From an uncultured Acidobacteriota bacterium (GTDB taxonomy: Bacteria > Acidobacteriota > Terriglobia > Bryobacterales > Bryobacteraceae): a stretch of 64,000 nt of DNA. Below the pieces are notes generated by a model that saw only the letters and a program-made list of their open reading frames with translations, ran no database searches and was not told where the DNA came from. Positions 47,783-58,676 of the stretch are shown one piece after another; the first letter of the stretch is position 1, and each line of letters starts with the position of its first letter. Made by a program: the position numbers and the translations under genes. The stretch covers positions 124,001-188,000 of the forward strand of contig CADEFM010000008.1 of NCBI GenBank assembly GCA_902826605.1, read 5' to 3'.

Positions 47783-48625
47783 TTAGCTGGCTCCGGGCCG
47801 TGCGAATTTCAGAACGTACGGATCGACGCTTTGCAATAATCCAGACTCCGGGCCTTCAAAAACAATACGTCCTTCATTCATCACCACGAAGCGGGTGCTC
47901 ACCGGCATCGGCGCTTCGGGCCGGACCATCTCAATCTCCTCACTGTTCGGATTGTAGCGGAAATTGGCCATCATATGCCCGTCCTGATAGCGATGCGTCA
48001 CTAAAATCGCCGCGGTATTGCGGAGATCTCTCTCTTTAATGATCAGGTGCACGATGCGGTTGGCGGTAATGGGATCCAATCCAGCGGTAGGAGAATCATA
48101 CAAGACCAGCGGAGGCGCCGCCACAACCGCGCGCGCGATTCCCGCTCTCCGCCGCATGCCGCCCGACAATTCGCTGGGAAGCTTTTCGAGCGTATGCTCC
48201 AGGCCGACAAACTTCAAAGATTCACGCACGCGGCTGGCGACTTCCTGCTCGCTAACATCCCCGCCATCCCCATTCCTGAGCGCGAGCGGTTGATTCACAA
48301 GCGGATATCCCACGTTCTCTTCGATGTTGAGCGAATCGAAAAGTCCGCCTTCTTGAAACAAGATCCCCACCTTGCTGCGGATGCCGAAAATCTCACTTTC
48401 TTTCAGATCCGTGATGTCCTGACCGAAGAGAAAAACGCGGCCGGAGTCCGGTTTCACGAGCCCAACGGCCGTTTTAAGGACCATGGTCTTACCGCTTCCC
48501 GCAGCTCCGAAGAAAATCAATGTTTCGCCTGCATCTAAGCTAAACGACACCCGATCCAGGGCGACCGTCTCTCCAAAGCGGAGGCTCACATTCTCAAAAC
48601 GAACGACTGGGGGCGTTTCGGACAT
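47783..48625 (-). CDS. Mla-type ABC transporter ATP-binding protein (MlaF-like)
   Basis: The ATPase has Walker A FFGAAGSGKTMVLK, signature LSGGMRRRAGIARAVVA and Walker B LVLYDSPTAGLDPITA. It powers lipid movement with the MlaE-like permease. The start ATG 48625 shares one base with the permease stop (TGATG). At 280 residues it is normal, with a C-terminal extension VDPYVLKFARPGAS. No MlaB or MlaC gene is in the operon. Confidence 0.92.
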   Translation of the reverse strand: MSETPPVVRFENVSLRFGETVALDRVSFSLDAGETLIFFGAAGSGKTMVLKTAVGLVKPDSGRVFLFGQDITDLKESEIFGIRSKVGILFQEGGLFDSLNIEENVGYPLVNQPLALRNGDGGDVSEQEVASRVRESLKFVGLEHTLEKLPSELSGGMRRRAGIARAVVAAPPLVLYDSPTAGLDPITANRIVHLIIKERDLRNTAAILVTHRYQDGHMMANFRYNPNSEEIEMVRPEAPMPVSTRFVVMNEGRIVFEGPESGLLQSVDPYVLKFARPGAS

Positions 48626-49380
48626 CACAAATTCACGAAAAGCGGATCCAGCAGCGACGTGATGATGAAAATCCACACCGAGCTGACCACTACCGCTTTG
48701 GTGGTGGAAAGACCCACGCCCTGCGTCCCGCCTGAGGTGCGCATTCCATAAAAACAGCCCACCAGAGCGATCACGATGGCGAACAGGAACGGCTTCAACA
48801 AGCCTTGGACCAGATCGTTATATTCGAGCACGCGCCAGGCGGTCTGCCAATACTGTGAGGCTGTGATGTTCAGCATGGCGGTCGCGATAAGGTAGCCTCC
48901 GATCAGGCCCAGAAAATCAGCCAGGATGGTTAGCAGCGGGAGCACGACGGCGGTTGCAATCAAACGAGGAGTGACCAGCTTCTGAATCGGATCCGTTCCC
49001 AGCGCCCGCATGGCGTCCAATTGTTCGGTGACTTTCATCGAACCCAATTCGCTGGCGATGCCGCTCGCGTTGCGGCCCGCCACTAGCAGCGCCGTCAGTA
49101 CGGGACCCAGCTCGCGCACCAGCGTGATGGAGACGATCTGCCCGATCTGTCCCTGTGCACCGTACGTGGCCAGCGCGCGGGACATCTGCAGCGCCATCAC
49201 AACTCCGCTGAAAAAACCGATCAGGCTGACGATGAACAATGAGCCGAAGCCGATAACGTCCATCTGAAACAGGATGTCACTGGCATAGTGCGGCTTGCGG
49301 ACGATATTCCGCACCGCGCGGCCGCTGAGATACAAGAAGTCCTGAAACGACTCTACAGGGATCTTTAATAGATCGAGCAA
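48625..49380 (-). CDS. Mla-type ABC permease (MlaE-like)
   Basis: The 251-residue permease has the MlaE domain: FIVSLIGFFSGVVMALQMSR, VRELGPVLTALLVAGRNASG, IASELGSMKVTEQLDAMRAL and the C-terminal IFIITSLLDPLFVNL. It starts at TTG 49380 with GGGGGA upstream. It is first of the operon MlaE-MlaF-MlaD-deacetylase. It diverges from the peptidase remnant at 49425. Confidence 0.93.
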   Translation of the reverse strand: MLDLLKIPVESFQDFLYLSGRAVRNIVRKPHYASDILFQMDVIGFGSLFIVSLIGFFSGVVMALQMSRALATYGAQGQIGQIVSITLVRELGPVLTALLVAGRNASGIASELGSMKVTEQLDAMRALGTDPIQKLVTPRLIATAVVLPLLTILADFLGLIGGYLIATAMLNITASQYWQTAWRVLEYNDLVQGLLKPFLFAIVIALVGCFYGMRTSGGTQGVGLSTTKAVVVSSVWIFIITSLLDPLFVNL

Positions 49381-49424
49381 TCCGAGTCCCCCGTGATCGC
49401 GGATACTAACATGAGGGACGGCAT

Positions 49425-49625
49425 GTGAAGGGTCTCACTGACATTCCCGGCATCCTGGTCGGCCATGCTTCCGATTATGACGGATTGACGGGGTGTGCTG
49501 TCGTCCTATGCGAAAACGGGCAGGAGCGAGGGGAGATTTTCCCGGACCGGAGCGTGTTTGGACTCGAATCCCGCAAGCAACGTGCGGCGGTCCACCCGGA
49601 TCGAAAAAAGCGATCTAAAAGGTAG
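49425..49625 (+). pseudogene. remnant of a P1/DmpA-type peptidase gene (5' end only)
   Basis: The first 30-odd codons (KGLTDIPGILVGHASDYDGL and TGCAVVLCENG) match the N-terminus of P1-family (DmpA-like) peptidases, usually over 300 aa. After about position 49530 the reading frame loses homology (RGEIFPDRSVFGLES) and stops at 49625. No continuation is found downstream, where a minus-strand gene begins at 49628. Start is GTG 49425. This looks like a deletion remnant, possibly with an old frameshift, rather than a working gene. Confidence 0.6.
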
Positions 49626-49627
49626 CG

Positions 49628-49852
49628 TCACACGGCTGCCAAGGTGCGGATGGGAATCGCATGGCGCGCCAGTACGGACTCCACATCCTTCTGCATCAGG
49701 CGGGAGGCGTCATAATCCACTGTGATTTTGTCCAGCGTGGGAGCCAGTTGAACGCGCAACATCCCGTAGGTCGCGTGCACGCGCGCAACGCTATCCATGT
49801 CTTCTTCGCCCAGCGGGCGCAGCAAATCGTAAGTGCGAGTGACTTTGGTCAT
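49628..49852 (-). CDS. small HMA-like fold protein
   Basis: The 74-residue protein has a beta-alpha-beta-beta-alpha-beta pattern like heavy-metal-associated domains: VARVHATYGMLRVQLAPTLD, KITVDYDASRLMQKDVESVL and ARHAIPIRTL. The CxxC metal motif is missing, so metal binding is unlikely. The ferredoxin-like fold is inferred from the pattern. Single gene between the peptidase remnant and a secreted-protein pair. Confidence 0.65.
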   Translation of the reverse strand: MTKVTRTYDLLRPLGEEDMDSVARVHATYGMLRVQLAPTLDKITVDYDASRLMQKDVESVLARHAIPIRTLAAV

Positions 49853-49948
49853 GCGGAAGCTTCAGAATATCACCGAGGTGCAATCTTCGCCTGTGATAGA
49901 CTGACCATGTTTTGACGTGGCCATCTCCGCTTGAAGGAAGGATGTGAC

Positions 49949-50692
49949 TTGAACGCACGCTGCGGCATCCTGGCTTCTCTGCTGCTCGCCTGCTTCCCAC
50001 AGGGGATGCATGCGGCCCCGCCGGATTGGACGGGCTATTACACGCTCTCCACAAATCGTGAATTAGCGGGAACTGGTCTACACCAAACAACCTCACGGGA
50101 ATTAGACGATCTGATCGTAGCGCATCTCCAGCCGTGGGCCAAAGCCAGACTTGATGCGACCGACGGGGTAGCCGACGATACCGGAGCTATTTGCCAACCC
50201 ACTGGCCCCTTCCGCAACCCGAATAATGCTGGCCGCTTCCTGTGGCTCCCCGGACCGGACCGCGTGGTCCTGGTGTTCAGCCAGATCAATACGGCCGGCG
50301 TCCGCCGCATTTATCTGAATGCGCAGCATCCCAGGAATCTGCTGCCCACCTGGAATGGCCATTCGATCGGCCACTGGGAGACAGACACGCTAGTCATCGA
50401 TACCGTCGGCTTTACCGACAAAACCTGGTTGATGAACGGGATGCAGCCCCACACCGAGGAAACTCACATGATGGAGCGCATGCGTCTGGTGGCGAATGAA
50501 AGAGTGATCGCGAACACGGTCGTCATGGAAGACCGCCACGCACTGGTCAACGCGTACACATTCACGCGTTATTACACCAAGCAGAATAGAGAGTTCCCAG
50601 AGAATGTCTGCAATGAAGACGTCGAAATCTGGAAACAGTTCAAGGACGACGCGTTCAAGAGACGCTATGAGCACTCCAAAGAGGTCAAATAG
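49949..50692 (+). CDS. secreted protein with WNGHSIGHWETDTLVIDT motif, copy 1
   Basis: The 247-residue protein starts at TTG 49949, with GAAGGAAGG 9 nt upstream, and a signal peptide (MNARCGILASLLLACFPQGM). The conserved part includes GHSIGHWETDTLVIDTVGFT and DKTWLMNG, followed by ETHMMERMRL. The same motif is in the next gene. This family is common in Solibacter-type genomes with no assigned activity. An earlier TTG at 49931 is possible. Confidence 0.78.
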   Translation: MNARCGILASLLLACFPQGMHAAPPDWTGYYTLSTNRELAGTGLHQTTSRELDDLIVAHLQPWAKARLDATDGVADDTGAICQPTGPFRNPNNAGRFLWLPGPDRVVLVFSQINTAGVRRIYLNAQHPRNLLPTWNGHSIGHWETDTLVIDTVGFTDKTWLMNGMQPHTEETHMMERMRLVANERVIANTVVMEDRHALVNAYTFTRYYTKQNREFPENVCNEDVEIWKQFKDDAFKRRYEHSKEVK

Positions 50693-51377
50693 ATTTACGG
50701 GAGTGGGTTTGGCGCTTGCACTCCTGCTTATATGTGAGCCTGCCGCGCGAGGTCAATCGGCCAGTCCCGTAGCTGCTTCCGCTGCGCCAGACCTGGCAGG
50801 CATTTACCAGGTAATATCGGATCGCATCACGCTCCCGGGCGGTCTGACGAATAACGGCTCTCCCGCCGCCATCTCACTGTTGCCCGCCGCGATGCAACAA
50901 GCGAAGGCGATGAATTTGAAACAGGATCCCTGGAGAATGTGCCAGCCCATTGGCCAGTTCCGCATGACGGCGATCCCCGGGAACAAGATTGAGTTTCTGC
51001 CAGTGAAGGGCATGATCGTCATGCTTTACGAGGATCTATCGCACGGCCTGATGCGCACCATATTCACCGCACGCGGGCATCCAGCCAAGATCGAAGAGAC
51101 TTGGCTGGGCGATTCGGTAGCCAAGTGGGAAAGCGGAACTCTGGTGGTAGATACGACAGGTTTCAACGACCGCACATGGCTGAACGAAGAAGGTGCGCAG
51201 CACAGCGATGCACTGCACCTGGTTGAGCGCATCCGGCCTATTCTGAGCGGGAAATACCTGGAATACAAAGTGACCGCCGAGGACCCAAAAACGCTGGTCA
51301 AACCCTACACTTATACGCGCTATTACGAAAAAATCACAACCGAAATTCTGGAGGACGTTTGCGAATACGCGGAATAG
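50667..51377 (+). CDS. secreted protein with WESGTLVVDTTGFNDRTWL motif, copy 2
   Basis: This 236-residue paralogue has a signal peptide (TGVGLALALLLICEPAARGQ) and the motif WLGDSVAKWESGTLVVDTTG, FNDRTWLNEEG. Its ATG 50667 lies 26 bp inside the end of copy 1, so translation is coupled. The two share the downstream pattern DALHLVERIRPILSG / EETHMMERMRLVANE and an end YTYTRYYEK / YTFTRYYTK. Function unknown. Confidence 0.75.
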   Translation: MSTPKRSNRFTGVGLALALLLICEPAARGQSASPVAASAAPDLAGIYQVISDRITLPGGLTNNGSPAAISLLPAAMQQAKAMNLKQDPWRMCQPIGQFRMTAIPGNKIEFLPVKGMIVMLYEDLSHGLMRTIFTARGHPAKIEETWLGDSVAKWESGTLVVDTTGFNDRTWLNEEGAQHSDALHLVERIRPILSGKYLEYKVTAEDPKTLVKPYTYTRYYEKITTEILEDVCEYAE

Positions 51378-52127
51378 TCAGTGTTCCAGCTTCCACAGAA
51401 TCTGCCGCAGCATTCCCAACCACACTCCGGCGTCGTGCGTGTTCAGATTCATCCGTCGTATTAAACGCCGAATCTTCATTCTGGTGGAACCCGCCATTCG
51501 CGCATGCACGTATCCGGAGTGCGCGAGCACCGTTTCCAGATACTCAGTGAACCTCTCCATGTCGTCAGCCGAAGCGGTCGTCTTGGATTCAGGCGGTATC
51601 TTCACGGCCGCCGGGTTACGCGCGATCTCGTAAAGACACACGGCCACCGCCTGCCCCAGGTTCATGGAACCGTGCCCTTCGCGCGTGGGGATGCGCATCA
51701 GCCAATGGCAATGGCTCATGTCCTCGTTGGAGAGTCCGAACTTCTCGGAGCCGAAGAGCAGCGCCACGGGCGCGGATGCCATCTTTCGGACGATGAGCTT
51801 GCCTCCATATTCCAGCCGCCGCAAAGGATGATCCAGCACGCGCGGACCGATGGACGTGGTGCCCACCACCAGAGCGCAATCCGCCACGGCCTCGGCGAGC
51901 GTCGGATACTCACGCGCGTCTTTCAAGACGCCCTGCGATTTCACGGCGGATTTTGCTTCACGGAAAGCCAACTCGTAGGCATTCACCAACCGCATATCGA
52001 AAAATCCAAAGTTGCTCATCGCACGCGCCGCTGCGCCGATATTCAGCGGATTGCGCGGAGCCACCAAGACAATTTTGAGGTTGGACGCCACGGGCTGCGC
52101 GGTTCCGTCAGACTTGGTTTTGGGCAT
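51378..52127 (-). CDS. TrmH/SpoU-family tRNA methyltransferase (TrmJ-like)
   Basis: The 249-residue SPOUT methylase has NPLNIGAAARAMSNFGFFDM at the start, VALLFGSEKFGLSNEDMSHC, and the knot end SMNLGQAVAVCLYEIARNPA. This layout with a C-terminal helical extension fits TrmJ, which 2'-O-methylates position 32 of tRNA; the position is inferred. ATG 52127 overlaps nusB by 20 bp. It abuts the convergent secreted-protein gene. Confidence 0.88.
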   Translation of the reverse strand: MPKTKSDGTAQPVASNLKIVLVAPRNPLNIGAAARAMSNFGFFDMRLVNAYELAFREAKSAVKSQGVLKDAREYPTLAEAVADCALVVGTTSIGPRVLDHPLRRLEYGGKLIVRKMASAPVALLFGSEKFGLSNEDMSHCHWLMRIPTREGHGSMNLGQAVAVCLYEIARNPAAVKIPPESKTTASADDMERFTEYLETVLAHSGYVHARMAGSTRMKIRRLIRRMNLNTHDAGVWLGMLRQILWKLEH

Positions 52128-52533
52128 CGCGGCGCACGGCGTCCAGTACGCCGTTGACGAAAGCCACCGATTCGTCACCGGAGAACTGGCGGGCCAGTTC
52201 CAGTGCTTCATCGATCACAACAGGGGCGGGGGTTCCAACCTCTGTCATTTCGTATACTGCCAGCCGCAAAATATTGCGATCCACGGCGGGCATACGCTCC
52301 AGACGCCAATTGGCTGACTTCGCCACGATGCGCTTGTCGATTCCATCGGATTTCGACGCAGCCCCGCGCGCCAGAGATTCCATGAACTCATCCGGAGGCG
52401 TCTCACGCGGTTCTTCGTCGGAACCGAGAGTCTCGTAAAAGGACGCAATCGCTTCGTCAATCGGCTGCTTCCGTTGATCCCACGCGAACAAAACCTGCAA
52501 GGCGTGCTCGCGGGAACGGTGGCGTGCCGGCAT
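52108..52533 (-). CDS. nusB: transcription antitermination factor NusB
   Basis: The 141-residue all-helical protein starts MPARHRSREHALQVLFAWDQ and ends with LRLAVYEMTEVGTPAPVVID and EALELARQFSGDESVAFVNG, the NusB pattern. It acts in antitermination of rRNA with NusE. It lies 2 nt after ribH, a common pairing. Confidence 0.93.
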   Translation of the reverse strand: MPARHRSREHALQVLFAWDQRKQPIDEAIASFYETLGSDEEPRETPPDEFMESLARGAASKSDGIDKRIVAKSANWRLERMPAVDRNILRLAVYEMTEVGTPAPVVIDEALELARQFSGDESVAFVNGVLDAVRRDAQNQV

Positions 52534-52535
52534 GT

Positions 52536-53012
52536 CTAGCGGGTACCGCCCGGCACACTCGGAAATCGAGCCATTTCCACAGCCGTCATCGCCGCGTCAA
52601 AGCCTTTATTGCCGGCCTCTCCACCCGCCCGCGCTTCGGCCTGTGCCGTCGTATCGGTGGTGAGAACGCCAAATGCGATGGGAATTCCGGTCTCTAGCGC
52701 GACTTGCTGGACACCGCGAGCGCACTCGCCGGCCACATAGTCGAAGTGCGGCGTATCGCCGCGAATCACGCAGCCCAACGCAATAATAGCGTCATAATCT
52801 CCCCCACCGGCCAGCTTTTTCGCCGCGAAAGGCAGTTCAAAAGCCCCCGGCACACGAAAGACTTCATGACTCGCAGCGCCCGTTTTCTTGAGGGCATCGC
52901 GCGCGCCTTCCAGCAGACGCTCTGTGATCGAGGTATTGAAACGCGCCACGATGATGGCGAAACGTAACCCCGTCGCGTCAAGGTGCTGCCAGATGAGAGA
53001 ATCCGCGGACAT
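52536..53012 (-). CDS. ribH: 6,7-dimethyl-8-ribityllumazine synthase
   Basis: RibH makes lumazine, the substrate of RibE, from the RibD product and 3,4-dihydroxybutanone phosphate. The 158-residue protein has [54 protein letters not shown] and [23 protein letters not shown] 53012 gives the usual length; 53069 would add 19 residues. It is 41 kb from ribD-ribE. Divergent from lepA. Confidence 0.94.
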   Translation of the reverse strand: MSADSLIWQHLDATGLRFAIIVARFNTSITERLLEGARDALKKTGAASHEVFRVPGAFELPFAAKKLAGGGDYDAIIALGCVIRGDTPHFDYVAGECARGVQQVALETGIPIAFGVLTTDTTAQAEARAGGEAGNKGFDAAMTAVEMARFPSVPGGTR

Positions 53013-53082
53013 CGTGGGATAATTGAAATTCAGCGTTGCCGAAGTCTCATCATACCGCAGCGGCGCCACGACACACCCTTAC

Positions 53083-54897
<1,815 letters not shown>

Positions 54898-54903
54898 TTT
54901 AAA

Positions 54904-55941
54904 ATGCTGATGGTCATATTCGGCGCTGGCGCGTCTTACGACTCAGCTTCAGATTTTCTGGCTGCCGTTTATCCACGAAACACAGGTCCAGGTCAGTACC
55001 GCCCTCCTTTGGCCGAGGGGCTTTTCGAACAGACAAGATTCTTCCGCGATATCGCGGATAAGTACTCACACTGTCAGCCTCTAATTCCCGAACTAGCGCC
55101 TCGTAGCGGGAAAATTGTGTCAATTGAAGAGCAACTTCATGAAATCCAGCAAACCGCTGACGATATAGCACACTCGCAGATCATGGCTGTTCGTTACTAC
55201 CTGAAGGATCTTATTCAAAACTGTCAAATCCAATGGCTCGAACACGTCACGAGAGTAACGAACTATCGAGCACTTCTTAACCAAATCCGGAGGAGTAGTC
55301 CGGTTTGTTTTGTTACGTTCAATTACGACACGATGCTTGAGACGGCACTAGCAGATGTTGGCGTCGGCGCGCAGGGAATCGAAGATTACATTCGAGGCCA
55401 GTTCCCGGTTTTTAAGTTGCATGGCTCCATCGACTGGGAGTGTCAAGTCCAATACGAGATTCCGCCGAACCCAGATCCCTTCGCAAAACTGCCCAAGCAC
55501 AATCCGATCTTGTCAGCACATTGCCTCCGAGAGTTGAACATCTTTCGAAAACAGCGCGAAGAAAAGGACAGTATCTGGGAAAAGGACGGCAAAATCGTGC
55601 CAACTGGTTGGATTCCTGCCCTGGCTATTCCTGTCGCGTCGAAGTCTCATTTCTTTTGTCCCGTGCAACACGTGAACGCACTGACTCAGAAGATCGCGCA
55701 GGTCGATAAAATTTTGATCGTGGGCTGGAGAGCCACCGAGTGCCATTTTCTTGAGATCCTCTCAAGGGGGCTGGGGTCATCCGTAAAAGCACTCGCTGTG
55801 TGTGGCAAGACGGAAGATGCAGAAAAATCACTCGCAAGGTTGACTGGAGCGGGGATTAATCTAGTTAGCCAGATCGCGGATCCAGGCGGCTTCTCAGATT
55901 TCATTGTAAATCGGCGAGTAATACCATTCATTGCTAGTTGA
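54904..55941 (+). CDS. SIR2-like domain protein, defence candidate
   Basis: The 345-residue protein opens with the NAD-binding GAGAS (7-11) of SIR2-like domains. The central [11 protein letters not shown] gives the catalytic Asn/Asp at about 140-142, and LHGSIDW puts the His at 173. [15 protein letters not shown] near 280 is like the SIR2 end strand. Such domains in ThsA, DSR and similar proteins hydrolyse NAD during phage infection. No second domain, toxin partner or sensor is seen. It is more AT-rich than its neighbours and its codons differ, suggesting transfer. Start ATG 54904 lies 6 nt after lepA with no Shine-Dalgarno. Confidence 0.75.
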   Translation: MLMVIFGAGASYDSASDFLAAVYPRNTGPGQYRPPLAEGLFEQTRFFRDIADKYSHCQPLIPELAPRSGKIVSIEEQLHEIQQTADDIAHSQIMAVRYYLKDLIQNCQIQWLEHVTRVTNYRALLNQIRRSSPVCFVTFNYDTMLETALADVGVGAQGIEDYIRGQFPVFKLHGSIDWECQVQYEIPPNPDPFAKLPKHNPILSAHCLRELNIFRKQREEKDSIWEKDGKIVPTGWIPALAIPVASKSHFFCPVQHVNALTQKIAQVDKILIVGWRATECHFLEILSRGLGSSVKALAVCGKTEDAEKSLARLTGAGINLVSQIADPGGFSDFIVNRRVIPFIAS

Positions 55942-56101
55942 TGCTCTCCCCTCAGGCGCACTGGAGTAGAACTACTGCGAGAAATCACGCACTGACCGCG
56001 TGACAACACGTTCCCCGCGACAGCCGGTGCAGCGGAGTCTCGGGATTGTAATAATAAAGTAAACGCAGGCCCAAGCCTCAATGGCCCGTGCCGTGCTAGG
56101 A
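55942..56101. other. non-coding gap after the SIR2-like gene
   Basis: No gene, RNA or clear terminator is seen in this stretch of about 160 bp. It has the same mixed base composition as the SIR2-like gene at first and then returns to that of the chromosome. Confidence 0.5.
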
Positions 56102-56130
56102 TTGACAAGCTCAGATCGTTACCTTAATTT
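56102..56130 (+). promoter_or_regulatory. promoter with perfect TTGACA -35
   Basis: TTGACA at 56102-56107 is a perfect -35. The -10 is weak (TAATTT at 56125-56130, 17-nt spacer, or CTTAAT with 15 nt). It fits transcription of the two-gene DUF1592/DUF1552 unit starting at 56145. Confidence 0.45.
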
Positions 56131-56144
56131 ACAGTGGAGGGGAT

Positions 56145-58676
56145 ATGGCCGTGAAGAAACCATATTGGCTGCTTCTGCTCATGCCGTTGTTGTGTGGGGC
56201 CCAGGTGTCTCCCGCCCCATCCAAACCGGCAGACTCCACGGAGTTCGGCAAGTCCATACAACCCTTCTTCGCTAAGAACTGCTACGCCTGCCATAGCGCC
56301 AAGGTGAAAACCAGCGGGTTGAATCTTGAGGCGTATAGCAGCGCGGCGTCCATCGCGCAAGATCGGGAAGAATTTGAAAAGATTGTGCAAAGGCTCCAAG
56401 CGGGTGAGATGCCCCCGAAGGGGTTGCCCCGCCCGAATGACGCCGAACTCAAGGCCGTCACCAATTGGATCAAGACAGAGTTCGAAAAGGCAGACCGGGT
56501 GGCAAGAGCGGCGAGTCGGCGTGTGCTCGCTCGCCGATTGAACCGCACCGAATACAACAATACGATACGTGATCTGTTGGGCGTGGACGACCAGCCTGCC
56601 GGTGACTTTCCTCCGGATGATTCGGCTTACGGGTTCGATAATGTGGCCCAAGCGCTGACGGTGTCTCCCACACTGATGGAAAAGTACCTGGCAACCGCTG
56701 AGCGGGTCGCCCGGGCGGCAGTATTCGGGGCTCCACTGAAAACCAAAACGGCAGTATACTTGCCAACGATTCCGCGCCGGATGGAATTCACGAACCGCCT
56801 GCCAGTCGAGCCGCCGGCCTATTATTCCATGGCCGACTATGACGTGACCGGGCTCTCGCAGCCAGGATCTTTTCATGTCACGCACAAGTTTCCCGCAGAT
56901 GGAGACTATCTGATAACAATCGCAGGATCGGGTTTCCGTCCGAATGGGTCGGACGAGGGACAAGTGGCGGTCTGGTTCGATGGAAAGTTGATCAAGACCT
57001 TCCCCGTGGTGATAAACGTGGAGGAGGTGGGTTTCGAGCGGCGGCCCGACCAGTGGGATGTTCCCATGAAGGTTTCGGCCGGACTTCACGAATTGGTAGT
57101 CGCTTTCCCGAAGCAGTTTCATGGCCTGCCCACAATATTTGGGGGACCCGAGCCATCCAAAACGCCCTATGATCCATGCAAACTCTTAGGAAATGGCGCG
57201 GGCCGCTGCCTGGCACTCCTTCTTAAACAGCCCGAGGAGACCGACCCCGTCAGGGCCCAAAGGAGACGGGACACAATCGAAAGATTGAAACAGATAGAGG
57301 CGCATCCCCGCTACGATGGCATGTCCGTGGCGGAAGTCAATATTATTGGGCCTGATCAGTTTAAACAAACGCCTTCGGCGGAAAGCTTGCGAAAGATTTA
57401 TACCTGCGGTCCTGTCGATGGCCGCTATCAGCCTGAATGTGAACGCAAAATCATATCCAATCTGGCGAGCCGCGCGTACCGGCGTCCTGCCAGTTCGGAG
57501 GAAGTGGACGAACTCTTAGCGATCGCCTCAGGAGCCCGGAAGCGTGGCAGTTCGTTTGAAGAAGGGCTTTCGGTGGTTATCGCATCCATGCTGGCGTCAC
57601 CTAATTTCCTGTTCCGAATCGACAAGGACAGGCCTAGCGCGGAAGCAGCGCGTCCGGCAGGCCAATACGAGTTGGCGTCGCGGCTTTCGTACTTTTTCTG
57701 GAGCAGTATGCCGGACGAGGAACTGCTTCGCACGGCCGAGCAGGGAACGCTCCGCAGACCGAAAGTTCTGGAAACCCAGGTTCGCCGCATGCTGGCCGAC
57801 CCCAAAGCCCGCGCGCTGATCGAGAACTTCTCGGGGCAATGGCTTGAGACCCGGCGTCTGGAATCGGTGCATCCTGACCGGGAGCGCTACCCTGATTTCG
57901 ACGACTATCTGAGAACGTCGATTATCAAGGAAACCCAGTTGTTCTTTGAACACATCATGCAGAATGACCGTAGCGTCCTGGATTTTATCGACGGTCCCTA
58001 TACTTTTCTAAATGAGCGATTGGCGAAGCATTATGGTATCCGCGGCGTCACCGGAACGGATTTTCGCAAAGTGGATTTGACGGGCACCGGGCGCAGCGGG
58101 ATCTTGACCCACGCCGGCGTGTTAACGGTTTCATCGTATGGAAACCGCACTTCACCAGTGCTGCGTGGAAAGTGGGTCTTGGAAAATATTCTGAACGCTC
58201 CGCCCCCGCCTCCACCGGCGAACGTTCCCAGCCTGAATGAAGACGCACTTGGCTCATTGGCTTCGCTTCGGCAGCAATTAGAGGAGCACCGGAAGAACCC
58301 CGTCTGCGCTTCCTGCCACTCCCGCATGGACCCGCTGGGCTTTGGGTTGGAAAATTACGACGCCGTGGGCGCTTACCGGACCATGGACGGGAAGTTCCCC
58401 ATCGACTCCTCCGGTTTGCTTCCCGACGGCAGAACTTTCCAGGGGGCGACGGAACTGAAAGCAATCTTGCGAGGGCAAAGAGACGCCTTTGCGGAAGGCC
58501 TGACAGAAAAGATGCTCATTTACGCGCTAGGCCGGGGGATCGAGCGCTATGAGCGGCCCGACGTGAAACAGATTGTCGCTGGTCTAGCCGCGAACGACTA
58601 CAAGTTCTCTGCCTTGGTAATGGGAATTGTCAACAGTGTGCCCTTTCAAATGGAGAGAAAAGAGGTTTCAAAATGA
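56145..58676 (+). CDS. DUF1592/1588/1587/1595/1585 cytochrome-like protein, copy 1
   Basis: The 843-residue exported protein has a signal peptide (MAVKKPYWLLLLMPLLCGAQ), an N-terminal haem motif CYACH at 46-50, then the DUF1587 start RRLNRTEYNNTIRDLLGV. A carbohydrate-binding-like beta domain follows (DGDYLITIAGSGFRP), then DUF1595, DUF1592 (ELASRLSYFFWSSMPDEELL), DUF1588 with FLNERLAKHYGI, and a second haem CASCH in DUF1585. GGAGGGG lies ahead of ATG 56145. The DUF set is typical of Planctomycetes and Acidobacteriota; the reaction is unknown. Confidence 0.9.
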   Translation: MAVKKPYWLLLLMPLLCGAQVSPAPSKPADSTEFGKSIQPFFAKNCYACHSAKVKTSGLNLEAYSSAASIAQDREEFEKIVQRLQAGEMPPKGLPRPNDAELKAVTNWIKTEFEKADRVARAASRRVLARRLNRTEYNNTIRDLLGVDDQPAGDFPPDDSAYGFDNVAQALTVSPTLMEKYLATAERVARAAVFGAPLKTKTAVYLPTIPRRMEFTNRLPVEPPAYYSMADYDVTGLSQPGSFHVTHKFPADGDYLITIAGSGFRPNGSDEGQVAVWFDGKLIKTFPVVINVEEVGFERRPDQWDVPMKVSAGLHELVVAFPKQFHGLPTIFGGPEPSKTPYDPCKLLGNGAGRCLALLLKQPEETDPVRAQRRRDTIERLKQIEAHPRYDGMSVAEVNIIGPDQFKQTPSAESLRKIYTCGPVDGRYQPECERKIISNLASRAYRRPASSEEVDELLAIASGARKRGSSFEEGLSVVIASMLASPNFLFRIDKDRPSAEAARPAGQYELASRLSYFFWSSMPDEELLRTAEQGTLRRPKVLETQVRRMLADPKARALIENFSGQWLETRRLESVHPDRERYPDFDDYLRTSIIKETQLFFEHIMQNDRSVLDFIDGPYTFLNERLAKHYGIRGVTGTDFRKVDLTGTGRSGILTHAGVLTVSSYGNRTSPVLRGKWVLENILNAPPPPPPANVPSLNEDALGSLASLRQQLEEHRKNPVCASCHSRMDPLGFGLENYDAVGAYRTMDGKFPIDSSGLLPDGRTFQGATELKAILRGQRDAFAEGLTEKMLIYALGRGIERYERPDVKQIVAGLAANDYKFSALVMGIVNSVPFQMERKEVSK

